Positions 1 through 5,773 of a stretch of 5,819 bases of DNA are shown one piece after another. The first letter of the stretch is position 1. Each line of letters begins with the position of its first letter. The translations under genes and the position numbers were made by a program. Under the pieces are notes generated by a model. The model saw only the letters and a program-made list of their open reading frames with translations. It made no database searches and had not been told where the DNA came from. Source of the stretch: Actinomycetes bacterium (GTDB lineage Bacteria > Actinomycetota > Thermoleophilia > RBG-16-64-13); NCBI GenBank assembly GCA_021815245.1, contig JAKAHF010000180.1, positions 1-5,819 on the forward strand. The letters run 5' to 3'.

Positions 1-525
1 AAAGGCCTGGAGCCCTTCACGGGGCACAAGCCCTTGTTCGTGGGAGGAGTGGCGGTCTTTCCGCAGAGCCTCTGGGTGATCGGCATCATGATCGTCGTGA
101 TGGTGGGTCTCTGGGCTCTGACTGCACATACTCGGGTGGGCAAGAAGATGACGGCGACCGCTGCGGACACAGACGCGGCCAGGCTCTCTGGAGTGTCCAC
201 CAGCAGGATGATCATCCTGGCGTTCGCCATGTCGGCGATCATCGGGGCCCTCGGCGGAGTCGCGATCACACCCATCAACGTGACCTCCTACCTATCTGGA
301 GGCATCTATGCGCTGAGTGGGTTCGTCGCGGCGGTTCTAGGGGGCTGGGGCTCGAGTGGAGGCGCTGTCGTTGGTGGTCTTGCGCTTGGCGTCATCCAGT
401 CGCTCGTCACGGGCTTCGTCCCTGTGGGCTACCAGGACGCCATAGCCTTTGTCGTCTTGATCCTTGTTCTCTACTTCCGCCCGCAGGGGTTGCTCGGTCT
501 TCCGGCGACGGAGGGCGAACAATGA
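1..525 (+). CDS. livH: LivH-type permease of a branched-chain amino acid type ABC importer, C-terminal part
   Basis: The reading frame is open from the first base, so the start lies upstream and only the last 174 residues are present. They form the second half of an inner-membrane permease of the LivH family (BPD_transp_2). Visible are a hydrophobic helix at about residues 24-41 and a cytoplasmic ATPase-contact loop at about 46-65 (GKKMTATAADTDAARLSGV, the family's 'GRAMRAxAxDxxAARLxGI' motif). Further helices lie at about 70-90, 103-135 and 146-160, and the typical LivH ending RPQGLLG is at 160-166. The conserved AAVLGGWGS stretch (110-117) is also typical. LivH pairs with LivM to form the channel. 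The stop overlaps the next start as ATGA (522-525), which indicates translational coupling with the LivM-G-F fusion. The family is certain; the substrate is not, because Liv-type permeases also serve amides, urea and aromatic acids. Confidence 0.95.
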   Translation, partial: KGLEPFTGHKPLFVGGVAVFPQSLWVIGIMIVVMVGLWALTAHTRVGKKMTATAADTDAARLSGVSTSRMIILAFAMSAIIGALGGVAITPINVTSYLSGGIYALSGFVAAVLGGWGSSGGAVVGGLALGVIQSLVTGFVPVGYQDAIAFVVLILVLYFRPQGLLGLPATEGEQ

Positions 526-3191
526 CCTCCCTGCGTTCACTACTTAGATCGCGGCCGAGGACAAGTCAGGTCTCCAAGGCGCTTCTTCTGGCCATCCTGC
601 TCGTCTGGCCGCTCCTCATAAACAACTCGTACGCGATGGCGATCATGACCAACGCCGGGCTCTACGCGATGCTCACCGTATCCGTGGTGATCATTCTCGG
701 GCAGGCAGGACAACTCTCCTTCGGTCATTCGGCCTTCTACGGCATCGGCGCCTACGTGGCTGGACTCACGGCGCTGAAGCTCGAACTGCCTGCTGTCTTG
801 TGTCTGGTCCTTGGGGCTGTCGCCGCTGGTGTCGTGGCAATCGTCATCGGCAGGCCGGTCCTCAAGTTGAAGTACTTCTATCTCGCCCTTGCGACGATCG
901 GTCTCGGCCAGATCTTCTTGGTGATGGTGATCCAACTGCGCACGACCACTGGCGGGACCCTGGGCTTTGCGCCGGTTCCGCCGCTCAGCATCCTGGGATT
1001 CGAGTTCGGCAGCAGCCTTCGGCAGTACTACTTGGTATGGATCGTTGCCTTCTTGATTGTGTTCTTCGTCCATCGTGCCCTCAAATACCGCATGGGCCGG
1101 GCCCTGCGAGCCATCGCGACGAGCGAGATCGCTTCAGCCACGCTGGGCATACGCACCGCCAGGTGGAAGTTGCTTGCCTTCGTGACTGCCGCCGTCATCT
1201 GCGGGTTGGCCGGTGGGCTCTACGCTTTCACCATCATCGCGGTGGGTCCCCGTGCCTTCACATTCAGCGCGGCGATCATCCCCATCATCATGATGCTCAT
1301 CGGGGGGTCGTCCTCGGTTTGGGGGGCCCTACTGGGGGCGATTCTGATGACGTGGGTCATCAAGGGGTTCTCGGGCGCCCAGGAATATAGCGGGGTTCTC
1401 TATACGGTCGTCATGCTCCTGCTGCTCATGTTCCTACCCGCGGGGCTTGCTCTGAAACCCGGCCAGAGGGCAAAACTCCTCACTCTCGTGCGCCGAAAGG
1501 CGCGCACGGAGCCGATCGCCAAGGCGGGCGTGGTTCATGCTGAAGGCACTCAAGAGGCGGAGACGGTCGCAGTGACCTCCGTCCCCTCGGACGAGTCGCG
1601 GATCTCGCCGCACTTGGAGCGGCCGATTGCTCCCACGATAGGCACCCGAGAACCGCTCCTCACGATCGAAGGCGTCTCGGTCTACTTCGGCGGCCTTGGG
1701 GCGGTGCAGGACGTTTCTCTGGAGGTTCCTGAGGGGAAAATCGTGGCCCTCATCGGCCCCAATGGAGCAGGCAAGACCACACTCTTCAACACGGCCAGCC
1801 GCCTTCAGAAGATGACATGCGGCAGGATCTGGTTCGCGGGCAAAGACATAACGCGAGCGGCGACATCTGAGGCCGCTCGGCTGGGAATGGCCCGCACCTT
1901 CCAGAACTTGCGCATATATCCAAATATGAGCGTGCTGGAGAACGTGCTGGTGGGTTGCCATCGGCACGAGCGCACGGGCCTCTTCGGCGGCGGACTGGGA
2001 CTGCCCCGCCAGCGCAGGGAGGAGCGTGCTTCCCGCGAGCGGGCCATGGCCACTCTCGCGCTTCTCGACCTCGCGGACATGGCCTCTCTTCCCGCTGCGA
2101 GCCTTCCCTATGGTTCCCAGCGGCTGGTCGAGATTGCCCGAGCGCTTGCCTCCGAGCCTCGGCTGCTTCTCCTCGACGAACCCGCCGCGGGCATGAACGC
2201 CGCCGAACGTGCTCATCTCGTCGACCGCATCCGCCGCATCCACGCCTCCGGAGTCACCATCCTCCTCGTTGAGCACGACATCGAGCTGGTCATGGGGATC
2301 TCCGACCACGTCTTTGTCCTTGACTACGGCAAGCTCATCTCTCAGGGTTCACCCGAGATGGTCAAGGCCGATCCCGTTGTTATCGAGGCGTACCTCGGTA
2401 TCAAGAGGGAGGGTCACCAGGATCTTTGCCAGACTCGGGATCTCGCGGACGGCACCTGCGCGGAACCAGAAGACCTTCTCGTCGTCGAGGACATCGCCAC
2501 GTCGTATGGCCCGATTCAAGCCCTCCATGGGGTCTCGTTCACCGTGCCGCGAGGAGAGATCGTGGCGGTTCTGGGGGCGAACGGCGCGGGCAAGACCACC
2601 CTCCTCCGCACCATCTCCGGACTGCTCAGGCCCAACCACGGCTCGATCGTATACCAGGGTCAGGAGATCACTCGTATCGACCCTGAGACGATCGTGCGCC
2701 GCGGTCTCTGCCAAGTGCCCGAGGGAAGGCGGCTGTTTCCGGGGATGTCCGTCCAGGACAACCTGGTTGTGGGCAGCTCGGGCAGGCGGGACTGGCGAGA
2801 GAGCCTCACGGACGACATAGCCTACGTGTACGAACTATTCCCGATTCTGGGGGAGCGGCGCAAGCAGGCGGCGGGCACGCTTTCGGGGGGGGAGCAGCAG
2901 ATGCTGGCCATCGGACGCGCCCTCGTCGGCAGGCCGAGCCTTCTCCTTCTTGACGAGCCATCCATGGGCCTCGCTCCGTTGACGGCCGAACGGATATTCG
3001 AGGCTCTGGCGGAGTTGAACAAGCGGGGGCTCACGATGCTGATGGTGGAGCAGAGCGCGGAAATCGCTCTTTCCTTGGCGCATCGGGCGGTCGTTCTGCG
3101 AACGGGATCTGTGGTGGTTTCCGGGCCGACGGATGCCTTGAGGTCAGATGATCGCGTGCGGGCAGGGTACTTGGGCAAGGTCCCGGACTGA
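522..3191 (+). CDS. livMGF: LivM-LivG-LivF triple fusion: permease plus two ATPases of a Liv-type ABC importer
   Basis: This single 889-residue chain carries three normally separate subunits. Residues 1-315 are a LivM permease: helices from about residue 18, the motif GQAGQLSFGHSAFYGIGAY (60-78), and the ATPase-contact loop GRALRAIATSEIASATLGI (192-210). A polar linker of about 60 residues follows. Residues 378-626 are a LivG ATPase: Walker A GPNGAGKT 412-419, Q-loop Q461, signature LPYGSQ 528-533 (the non-LSGGQ form usual for LivG), Walker B LLLLDE 548-553 with catalytic E553, H-loop H585, and the family ending AYLG. A linker of about 25 residues leads to a LivF ATPase (651-889): Walker A GANGAGKT 685-692, Q731, signature LSGGEQ 787-792, Walker B LLLLDE 807-812, and VEQ 842-844, where Gln replaces the switch His as is normal in LivF. 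All nucleotide-binding motifs are intact. The ATG overlaps the livH stop and has GGAGGG at 510-515. M-G fusions are known; the triple form seems less common. Confidence 0.95.
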   Translation: MTSLRSLLRSRPRTSQVSKALLLAILLVWPLLINNSYAMAIMTNAGLYAMLTVSVVIILGQAGQLSFGHSAFYGIGAYVAGLTALKLELPAVLCLVLGAVAAGVVAIVIGRPVLKLKYFYLALATIGLGQIFLVMVIQLRTTTGGTLGFAPVPPLSILGFEFGSSLRQYYLVWIVAFLIVFFVHRALKYRMGRALRAIATSEIASATLGIRTARWKLLAFVTAAVICGLAGGLYAFTIIAVGPRAFTFSAAIIPIIMMLIGGSSSVWGALLGAILMTWVIKGFSGAQEYSGVLYTVVMLLLLMFLPAGLALKPGQRAKLLTLVRRKARTEPIAKAGVVHAEGTQEAETVAVTSVPSDESRISPHLERPIAPTIGTREPLLTIEGVSVYFGGLGAVQDVSLEVPEGKIVALIGPNGAGKTTLFNTASRLQKMTCGRIWFAGKDITRAATSEAARLGMARTFQNLRIYPNMSVLENVLVGCHRHERTGLFGGGLGLPRQRREERASRERAMATLALLDLADMASLPAASLPYGSQRLVEIARALASEPRLLLLDEPAAGMNAAERAHLVDRIRRIHASGVTILLVEHDIELVMGISDHVFVLDYGKLISQGSPEMVKADPVVIEAYLGIKREGHQDLCQTRDLADGTCAEPEDLLVVEDIATSYGPIQALHGVSFTVPRGEIVAVLGANGAGKTTLLRTISGLLRPNHGSIVYQGQEITRIDPETIVRRGLCQVPEGRRLFPGMSVQDNLVVGSSGRRDWRESLTDDIAYVYELFPILGERRKQAAGTLSGGEQQMLAIGRALVGRPSLLLLDEPSMGLAPLTAERIFEALAELNKRGLTMLMVEQSAEIALSLAHRAVVLRTGSVVVSGPTDALRSDDRVRAGYLGKVPD

Positions 3192-3251
3192 ACCACGCTT
3201 TCAGGTGGGTGGGCGAGAGAAAGGGTCGGTAGAGGGTTGTGAGCAAAGAAA

Positions 3252-3258
3252 GGGAGGT
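3252..3258 (+). promoter_or_regulatory. Ribosome binding site fixing the start of the solute-binding protein
   Basis: GGGAGGT lies 3 bases before the ATG at 3262. The frame is open further upstream, from a possible start at 3148 inside the end of livMGF. Only the ATG at 3262 has this site, and only it places a lipoprotein signal peptide at the N-terminus. The 70-base gap 3192-3261 is purine-rich and shows no convincing promoter or terminator, so co-transcription with livH-livMGF is likely. Confidence 0.8.
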
Positions 3259-3261
3259 CAC

Positions 3262-4566
3262 ATGAAGAAGCGTCTTGTGCTGGGAGGGTTGCTTGCCCTG
3301 CTGCTGGTCGTCGCTTTGGCGACTGTTGGCTGCGGCGGAACGACCGAAACCACAACCACGGTGGCACCGGCGACTACGGTGGCGCCAACGACTACGAGTT
3401 CTGACGGCGGTGGCGCGACCACTGAAAGCACGGCGACGACCGCGGCGACCGGGCCGGCCACGGGGGAGCCCATCAAGGTCGGCTACCCGTGCAGCCTTAC
3501 CGGGAGCGGAGCGGCTCCGGCCGACTCCGAGCTGAAGGGCATGCAGCTTCAGCTGGACTGGGTCAATGCAAATGGGGGCGTCAACGGTCGGCCGCTCGAA
3601 GTGATAGTGGGAGATGATCAGTCAGACCTCTCCACGATGGTGGCCGTTTTGAACAAGATGATCCAGCAGGACAACGTGTTCGCGGTCATCGGCCCGTTCG
3701 AGCAGTCCTCGCAGGAGGCTGCGCGCGCGATCAGCGAGAAGGCTCAGATTCCGCATGTTGCCTGCGGACCGGCGACCCTCGAGCAACTGCAGGGGACGAA
3801 GTACACGTGGAGCGTCATGATCTCAGCCGATCCGACGGTTCAGTCGGCAATGTGCATCAACCTGATCAAGGCACACGGGTTCAAGAACATGCTGGCCATC
3901 GCCGACGTTCTCCCGATCGACCAAGAGACCGGCGACCTCGTGGTCAAGGCCGGAGCGACTGAAGGCTTCACCTTCACCAAAATGCCCGACACGTATGGAC
4001 TCGACGTCACCGACTTCCAGCCGCTTCTCAACAAGATCATGGAGGAGGACAAGAAGCTGAAGCCGGACGCTATCTTCCTTCTGAGCAACCCGATCTCGCT
4101 GCCCGCGATCTACAAGGGCCTAAGAGACCTCGGTGTGATCGAACCCATAGTCGGTGGCTCGGCCGCCGCCCATCCTGCGATCTTCGCTCAAGGGCCGCCG
4201 GCTGTCGAGGGCCTGATCGTCATGGATCCCGCGGGGATCCTCAACCCCGAGGCACTCCCCGACAGCGCGCCGAACAAGGCCATGCTCGTGGACTTCTTCA
4301 AACGCTACAACGAGAAGTACGGCACGGCCCCGGACATGTTCTCGACTATGGGCGCCGACTTCGTGACGGTTCTCGTGGAGGCGCTGAAGGCCGGCGGCGA
4401 CGACAAGGAGAAAGTCCGCCAAGCCCTAGTCAACATGAGCAACGTCATGACGCTAGAAGGCCCAATGAACTTCACACCAGAGAACACGAATCAGGGTGAC
4501 ACATCCTGCTCGTACGAGTTCGAGGTGAAGAACGCGGTCTTCGAATTCGTCAGAACCTTGCAGTAG
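3262..4566 (+). CDS. Liv-type extracellular solute-binding lipoprotein
   Basis: This 434-residue periplasmic-binding-protein-type lipoprotein captures the solute for the LivH/LivMGF importer. Residues 1-23 are a signal peptide (MKKR, then the hydrophobic LVLGGLLALLLVVALA), and TVGC gives the lipidated Cys24. The -3 residue is Thr rather than the usual Leu, a mildly weak lipobox. Residues 25-70 are a Thr/Ala/Pro/Gly-rich tether with repeated TTVAP. The binding fold (Peripla_BP_6/LivJ-like) runs from about 71: IKVGYPCSLTGSGA at the start of lobe 1, GMQLQLDWVNANGGVNGRPLEVIVGDDQ in the usual family pattern, AVIGPFEQSSQEAARAISEKAQIPHVACGPAT at 141-172, then lobe 2 and a C-terminal hinge return to 434. 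Where most family members have a Ser/Ala/Thr stretch near 167-172 this one has ACGPAT, so the ligand may not be a standard branched-chain amino acid. It is the last gene of the operon and is followed by a hairpin. The function class is certain, the ligand unknown. Confidence 0.93.
   Translation: MKKRLVLGGLLALLLVVALATVGCGGTTETTTTVAPATTVAPTTTSSDGGGATTESTATTAATGPATGEPIKVGYPCSLTGSGAAPADSELKGMQLQLDWVNANGGVNGRPLEVIVGDDQSDLSTMVAVLNKMIQQDNVFAVIGPFEQSSQEAARAISEKAQIPHVACGPATLEQLQGTKYTWSVMISADPTVQSAMCINLIKAHGFKNMLAIADVLPIDQETGDLVVKAGATEGFTFTKMPDTYGLDVTDFQPLLNKIMEEDKKLKPDAIFLLSNPISLPAIYKGLRDLGVIEPIVGGSAAAHPAIFAQGPPAVEGLIVMDPAGILNPEALPDSAPNKAMLVDFFKRYNEKYGTAPDMFSTMGADFVTVLVEALKAGGDDKEKVRQALVNMSNVMTLEGPMNFTPENTNQGDTSCSYEFEVKNAVFEFVRTLQ
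3358..3393 (+). repeat. Two tandem 18-base units encoding the Thr-rich tether
   Basis: ACGGTGGCACCGGCGACT (3358-3375) is followed directly by ACGGTGGCGCCAACGACT (3376-3393), with 15 of 18 positions identical. The units encode TVAPAT and TVAPTT in the flexible segment between the lipidated cysteine and the binding domain. This looks like slippage-type expansion of a spacer and should not affect ligand binding. Confidence 0.75.
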
Positions 4567-4578
4567 CCCCCCTTCGTC

Positions 4579-4615
4579 GCGGACGGGGGAGGTCGCCCGA
4601 GCCTTCCCCGTCCGC
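4579..4615 (+). terminator. Strong GC-rich hairpin after the solute-binding protein gene, probable operon terminator
   Basis: The arms 4579-4592 (GCGGACGGGGGAGG) and 4602-4615 (CCTTCCCCGTCCGC) pair over 14 bp with one G-U pair and enclose a 9-base loop. The outer 10 bp are perfect. The hairpin starts 12 bases after the stop codon. No T-run follows (next bases ATCCCTCACC), so it is not a textbook intrinsic terminator. It may act as a U-less terminator as proposed for GC-rich bacteria, or protect the 3' end of the transporter mRNA. The hairpin itself is certain; the terminator role is inferred from position. Confidence 0.7.
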
Positions 4616-4657
4616 ATCCCTCACCTAGGGCGAGGCACCGGCGGATTCCGGAAGCGC

Positions 4658-4681
4658 CCGGTCATCACAGGAAAGGACCGG
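4658..4681 (+). repeat. Short inverted repeat in the regulator leader
   Basis: CCGGTC (4658-4663) pairs perfectly with GACCGG (4676-4681) around a 12-base loop. The purine-rich AGGAAAGGA (4669-4677) lies mostly in the loop. An alternative stem upstream, ACCGGCG (4637-4643) with CGCCCGGT (4655-4662, one bulge), uses some of the same bases, so the two exclude each other. They could be a leader switch or simply GC-rich chance pairing. Confidence 0.3.
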
Positions 4682-4687
4682 CCCGAC

Positions 4688-4735
4688 ATGGAGCTGGGTC
4701 GCTCCACGGACTATCATATCGGTTTGAGACCGTAG
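4688..4735 (+). other. Possible 15-codon leader ORF upstream of the regulator
   Basis: An ATG at 4688 opens the short frame MELGRSTDYHIGLRP and ends at TAG 4733-4735. AGGAAAGGA (4669-4677) lies 10 bases before it, a plausible if slightly distant ribosome binding site. The frame is the same as that of the regulator, which resumes after the TAG. Third-position base use between the TAG and the regulator domain (4736-4786) does not look coding, so simple stop read-through is not favoured. It could be a leader peptide, the decayed 5' end of the regulator gene, or chance. Confidence 0.2.
4689..4706. promoter_or_regulatory. Inverted repeat, candidate operator upstream of the regulator
   Basis: TGGAGC (4689-4694) and GCTCCA (4701-4706) form a perfect 6-bp dyad with a 6-base spacer, about 50 bases before the regulator ORF. 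A TATCAT sequence follows at 4712-4717 and could be a -10 element, but there is no good -35. The size and position suit an operator for an autoregulating MerR- or TetR-type protein. This is inference from symmetry and position only. Confidence 0.35.
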
Positions 4736-4750
4736 ACTAGTTCGGCACCT
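4733..4750 (+). promoter_or_regulatory. TAGACTAG block upstream of the regulator, copy 1 of a shared element
   Basis: TAGACTAGTTCGGCACCT recurs at 5774-5792 as TAGACTAGGTTCGGCGCCT, differing by one inserted G and one A/G change. Both copies lie directly before a candidate translation start. TAGACT fits an actinobacterial-style -10 (TANNNT), which would place transcription start near 4746. No -35-like sequence is visible at the normal distance, which would fit an activator-dependent promoter. It could instead be an operator half or a coincidence. Confidence 0.35.
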
Positions 4751-4756
4751 GTCGAA

Positions 4757-5683
4757 TTGCTGGGAGGGAGCATCAACACCTTAACCATATCCGCCCTCGA
4801 GCGCGCAACGGGCGTGCCGCGAAGCACGATCCATTTCTACATCGGCGAGGAGTTGCTCCCGAAGCCGGCAAAGACCGCGGCCAGCCGTTCGCTCTATACC
4901 GAGAGACATGTCGAGTTGCTGCGGCGCATCACGCTCCTGAAGCAGTCGGGACTGTCGCTGGCTGAGATCAGAGAGGAGCTACGGGAGGACCTCGCCCTGT
5001 TGGAGGGCGGCAGGATAGACCTCGCAGCCTACGAGTACGAGCGCATCCACGCGGAGATCATCAAGACGGCCACGGAGGAGTTCGTCACCAACGGGTACGA
5101 AGACACGCATGTCGCCACGATCGTCAAGAGGATCGGCATCACTCCTCACATGTTCTACGGTCACTTTGCCAGCAAGCTCCAGCTTCTCGCGGAGTGCTTC
5201 AGACAGGTGGTCGAGTTCAACCTCCAGTCGGTCGAGGCGAAGTTGGAGACGACATCCGATCTGGCCGAGAGACTGCTGGCGCGCCTGGCCTCGAACGTTG
5301 GGCTCCACACACTCCAGTCCGAGGCGGTCTCGCTGATCCGCACAGAGACGTCCGAACCCCCGAGCGACGTCTCGGGTGCTTTGATCGAGACCTACGGTCG
5401 CATCGCTGAGCAGGTGGCCGCGGATATCAGCGCGATGCGCGCTCCGGTCGGGCGCGCAGGCCTAGTTCCAGTAGAACTGCTCGCCTACAGCATGATGGGC
5501 GCGTACGACAACACGCAACTCCGGGCGTCATGGGACGACAAGTACGATCGTGCCGACCTATTTCGGGCGCACCTCTGGCTCTTTCTGGCCATGCGGGCCG
5601 CACTCAGCGGCCGGGTCGACATCGACAGCGAGGTCGAAGCCTACGAGGAGCGCATCAGGCAAGCTGCTGCCGACGAGGGATAG
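4757..5683 (+). CDS. MerR-TetR fusion transcriptional regulator with two DNA-binding domains
   Basis: The longest frame is 308 residues. Residues 9-75 are a MerR-type winged-helix DNA-binding domain: TISALERATGVPRSTIHFYI is helix-turn-helix plus the start of the wing, followed by LLPKP, SRSLYTERHVELLRRI and LSLAEIREEL. Instead of the short dimer helix and effector domain usual in MerR proteins, residues 95-150 form a TetR_N domain (RIHAEIIKTATEEFVTNGY, then VATIVKRIGITPHMFYGHFASKLQLLAECF). Residues 150-308 are a helical, TetR-like ligand/dimer domain. The usual 'REGLLP' of the MerR wing reads GEELLP here (29-35). The start is uncertain. No ATG occurs before codon 132. TTG 4757 and CTG 4760 lack an upstream ribosome binding site, and the only good one (GGGAGGGAG, 4762-4770) lies inside the frame with no standard start codon after it. 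It begins 190 bases after the transporter and probably responds to a small ligand, perhaps the imported solute; that link is inference. Confidence 0.85.
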   Translation: MLGGSINTLTISALERATGVPRSTIHFYIGEELLPKPAKTAASRSLYTERHVELLRRITLLKQSGLSLAEIREELREDLALLEGGRIDLAAYEYERIHAEIIKTATEEFVTNGYEDTHVATIVKRIGITPHMFYGHFASKLQLLAECFRQVVEFNLQSVEAKLETTSDLAERLLARLASNVGLHTLQSEAVSLIRTETSEPPSDVSGALIETYGRIAEQVAADISAMRAPVGRAGLVPVELLAYSMMGAYDNTQLRASWDDKYDRADLFRAHLWLFLAMRAALSGRVDIDSEVEAYEERIRQAAADEG

Positions 5684-5773
5684 CGACGTTGGACAAGTCG
5701 ATCGGGCACTCATGAGCCGCGTCCTCGCCGAGTCGAGGCCCTACTGCGACGCGCGCCGCGCACCGCCCCCAAC
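5684..5773. other. Region after the regulator with no recognised gene
   Basis: This is very GC-rich sequence after the regulator stop. A weak 5-bp dyad, CCTCG (5723-5727) with CGAGG (5734-5738), could be part of a transcript end, but it is short and has no T-run. An open + frame from ATG 5712 runs to the window edge, but it lacks a ribosome binding site and turns Pro/Arg/Gly-rich, so I do not call it. No tRNA, IS end or CRISPR unit is seen. Confidence 0.5.

Noticed and set aside
528..533. The LivG-part signature was considered as residues 528-533 (LPYGSQ) of the 522-3191 protein being degenerate
   Set aside because: LivG-type ATPases normally carry L-[AP]-Y-G-x-Q rather than LSGGQ, so this is a family feature and not decay. 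Coordinates given are residue numbers; the bases are 2103-2120.
540..1073. Long minus-strand open frame opposite the LivM region (and similar ones at 1434-2309 and 2822-3367)
   Set aside because: They are antisense shadows of a GC-rich coding sequence with Arg/His/Asp-rich, non-family-like translations. The + strand frame carries unambiguous ABC motifs.
3045..3053. Missing switch histidine in the LivF part (VEQ)
   Set aside because: LivF proteins typically have Gln at this position (VEQNA), so it does not indicate an inactive ATPase.
3148..3261. Earlier start for the solute-binding protein at 3148
   Set aside because: It lies inside the end of livMGF and would bury the lipoprotein signal peptide. 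The ATG at 3262 has a strong ribosome binding site.
4721..4738. TTGAGA (4724-4729) as a -35 for TAGACT (4733-4738)
   Set aside because: The spacing is only 3 bases, far too short for a sigma70-type promoter. No suitable -10 lies about 17 bases after TTGAGA.
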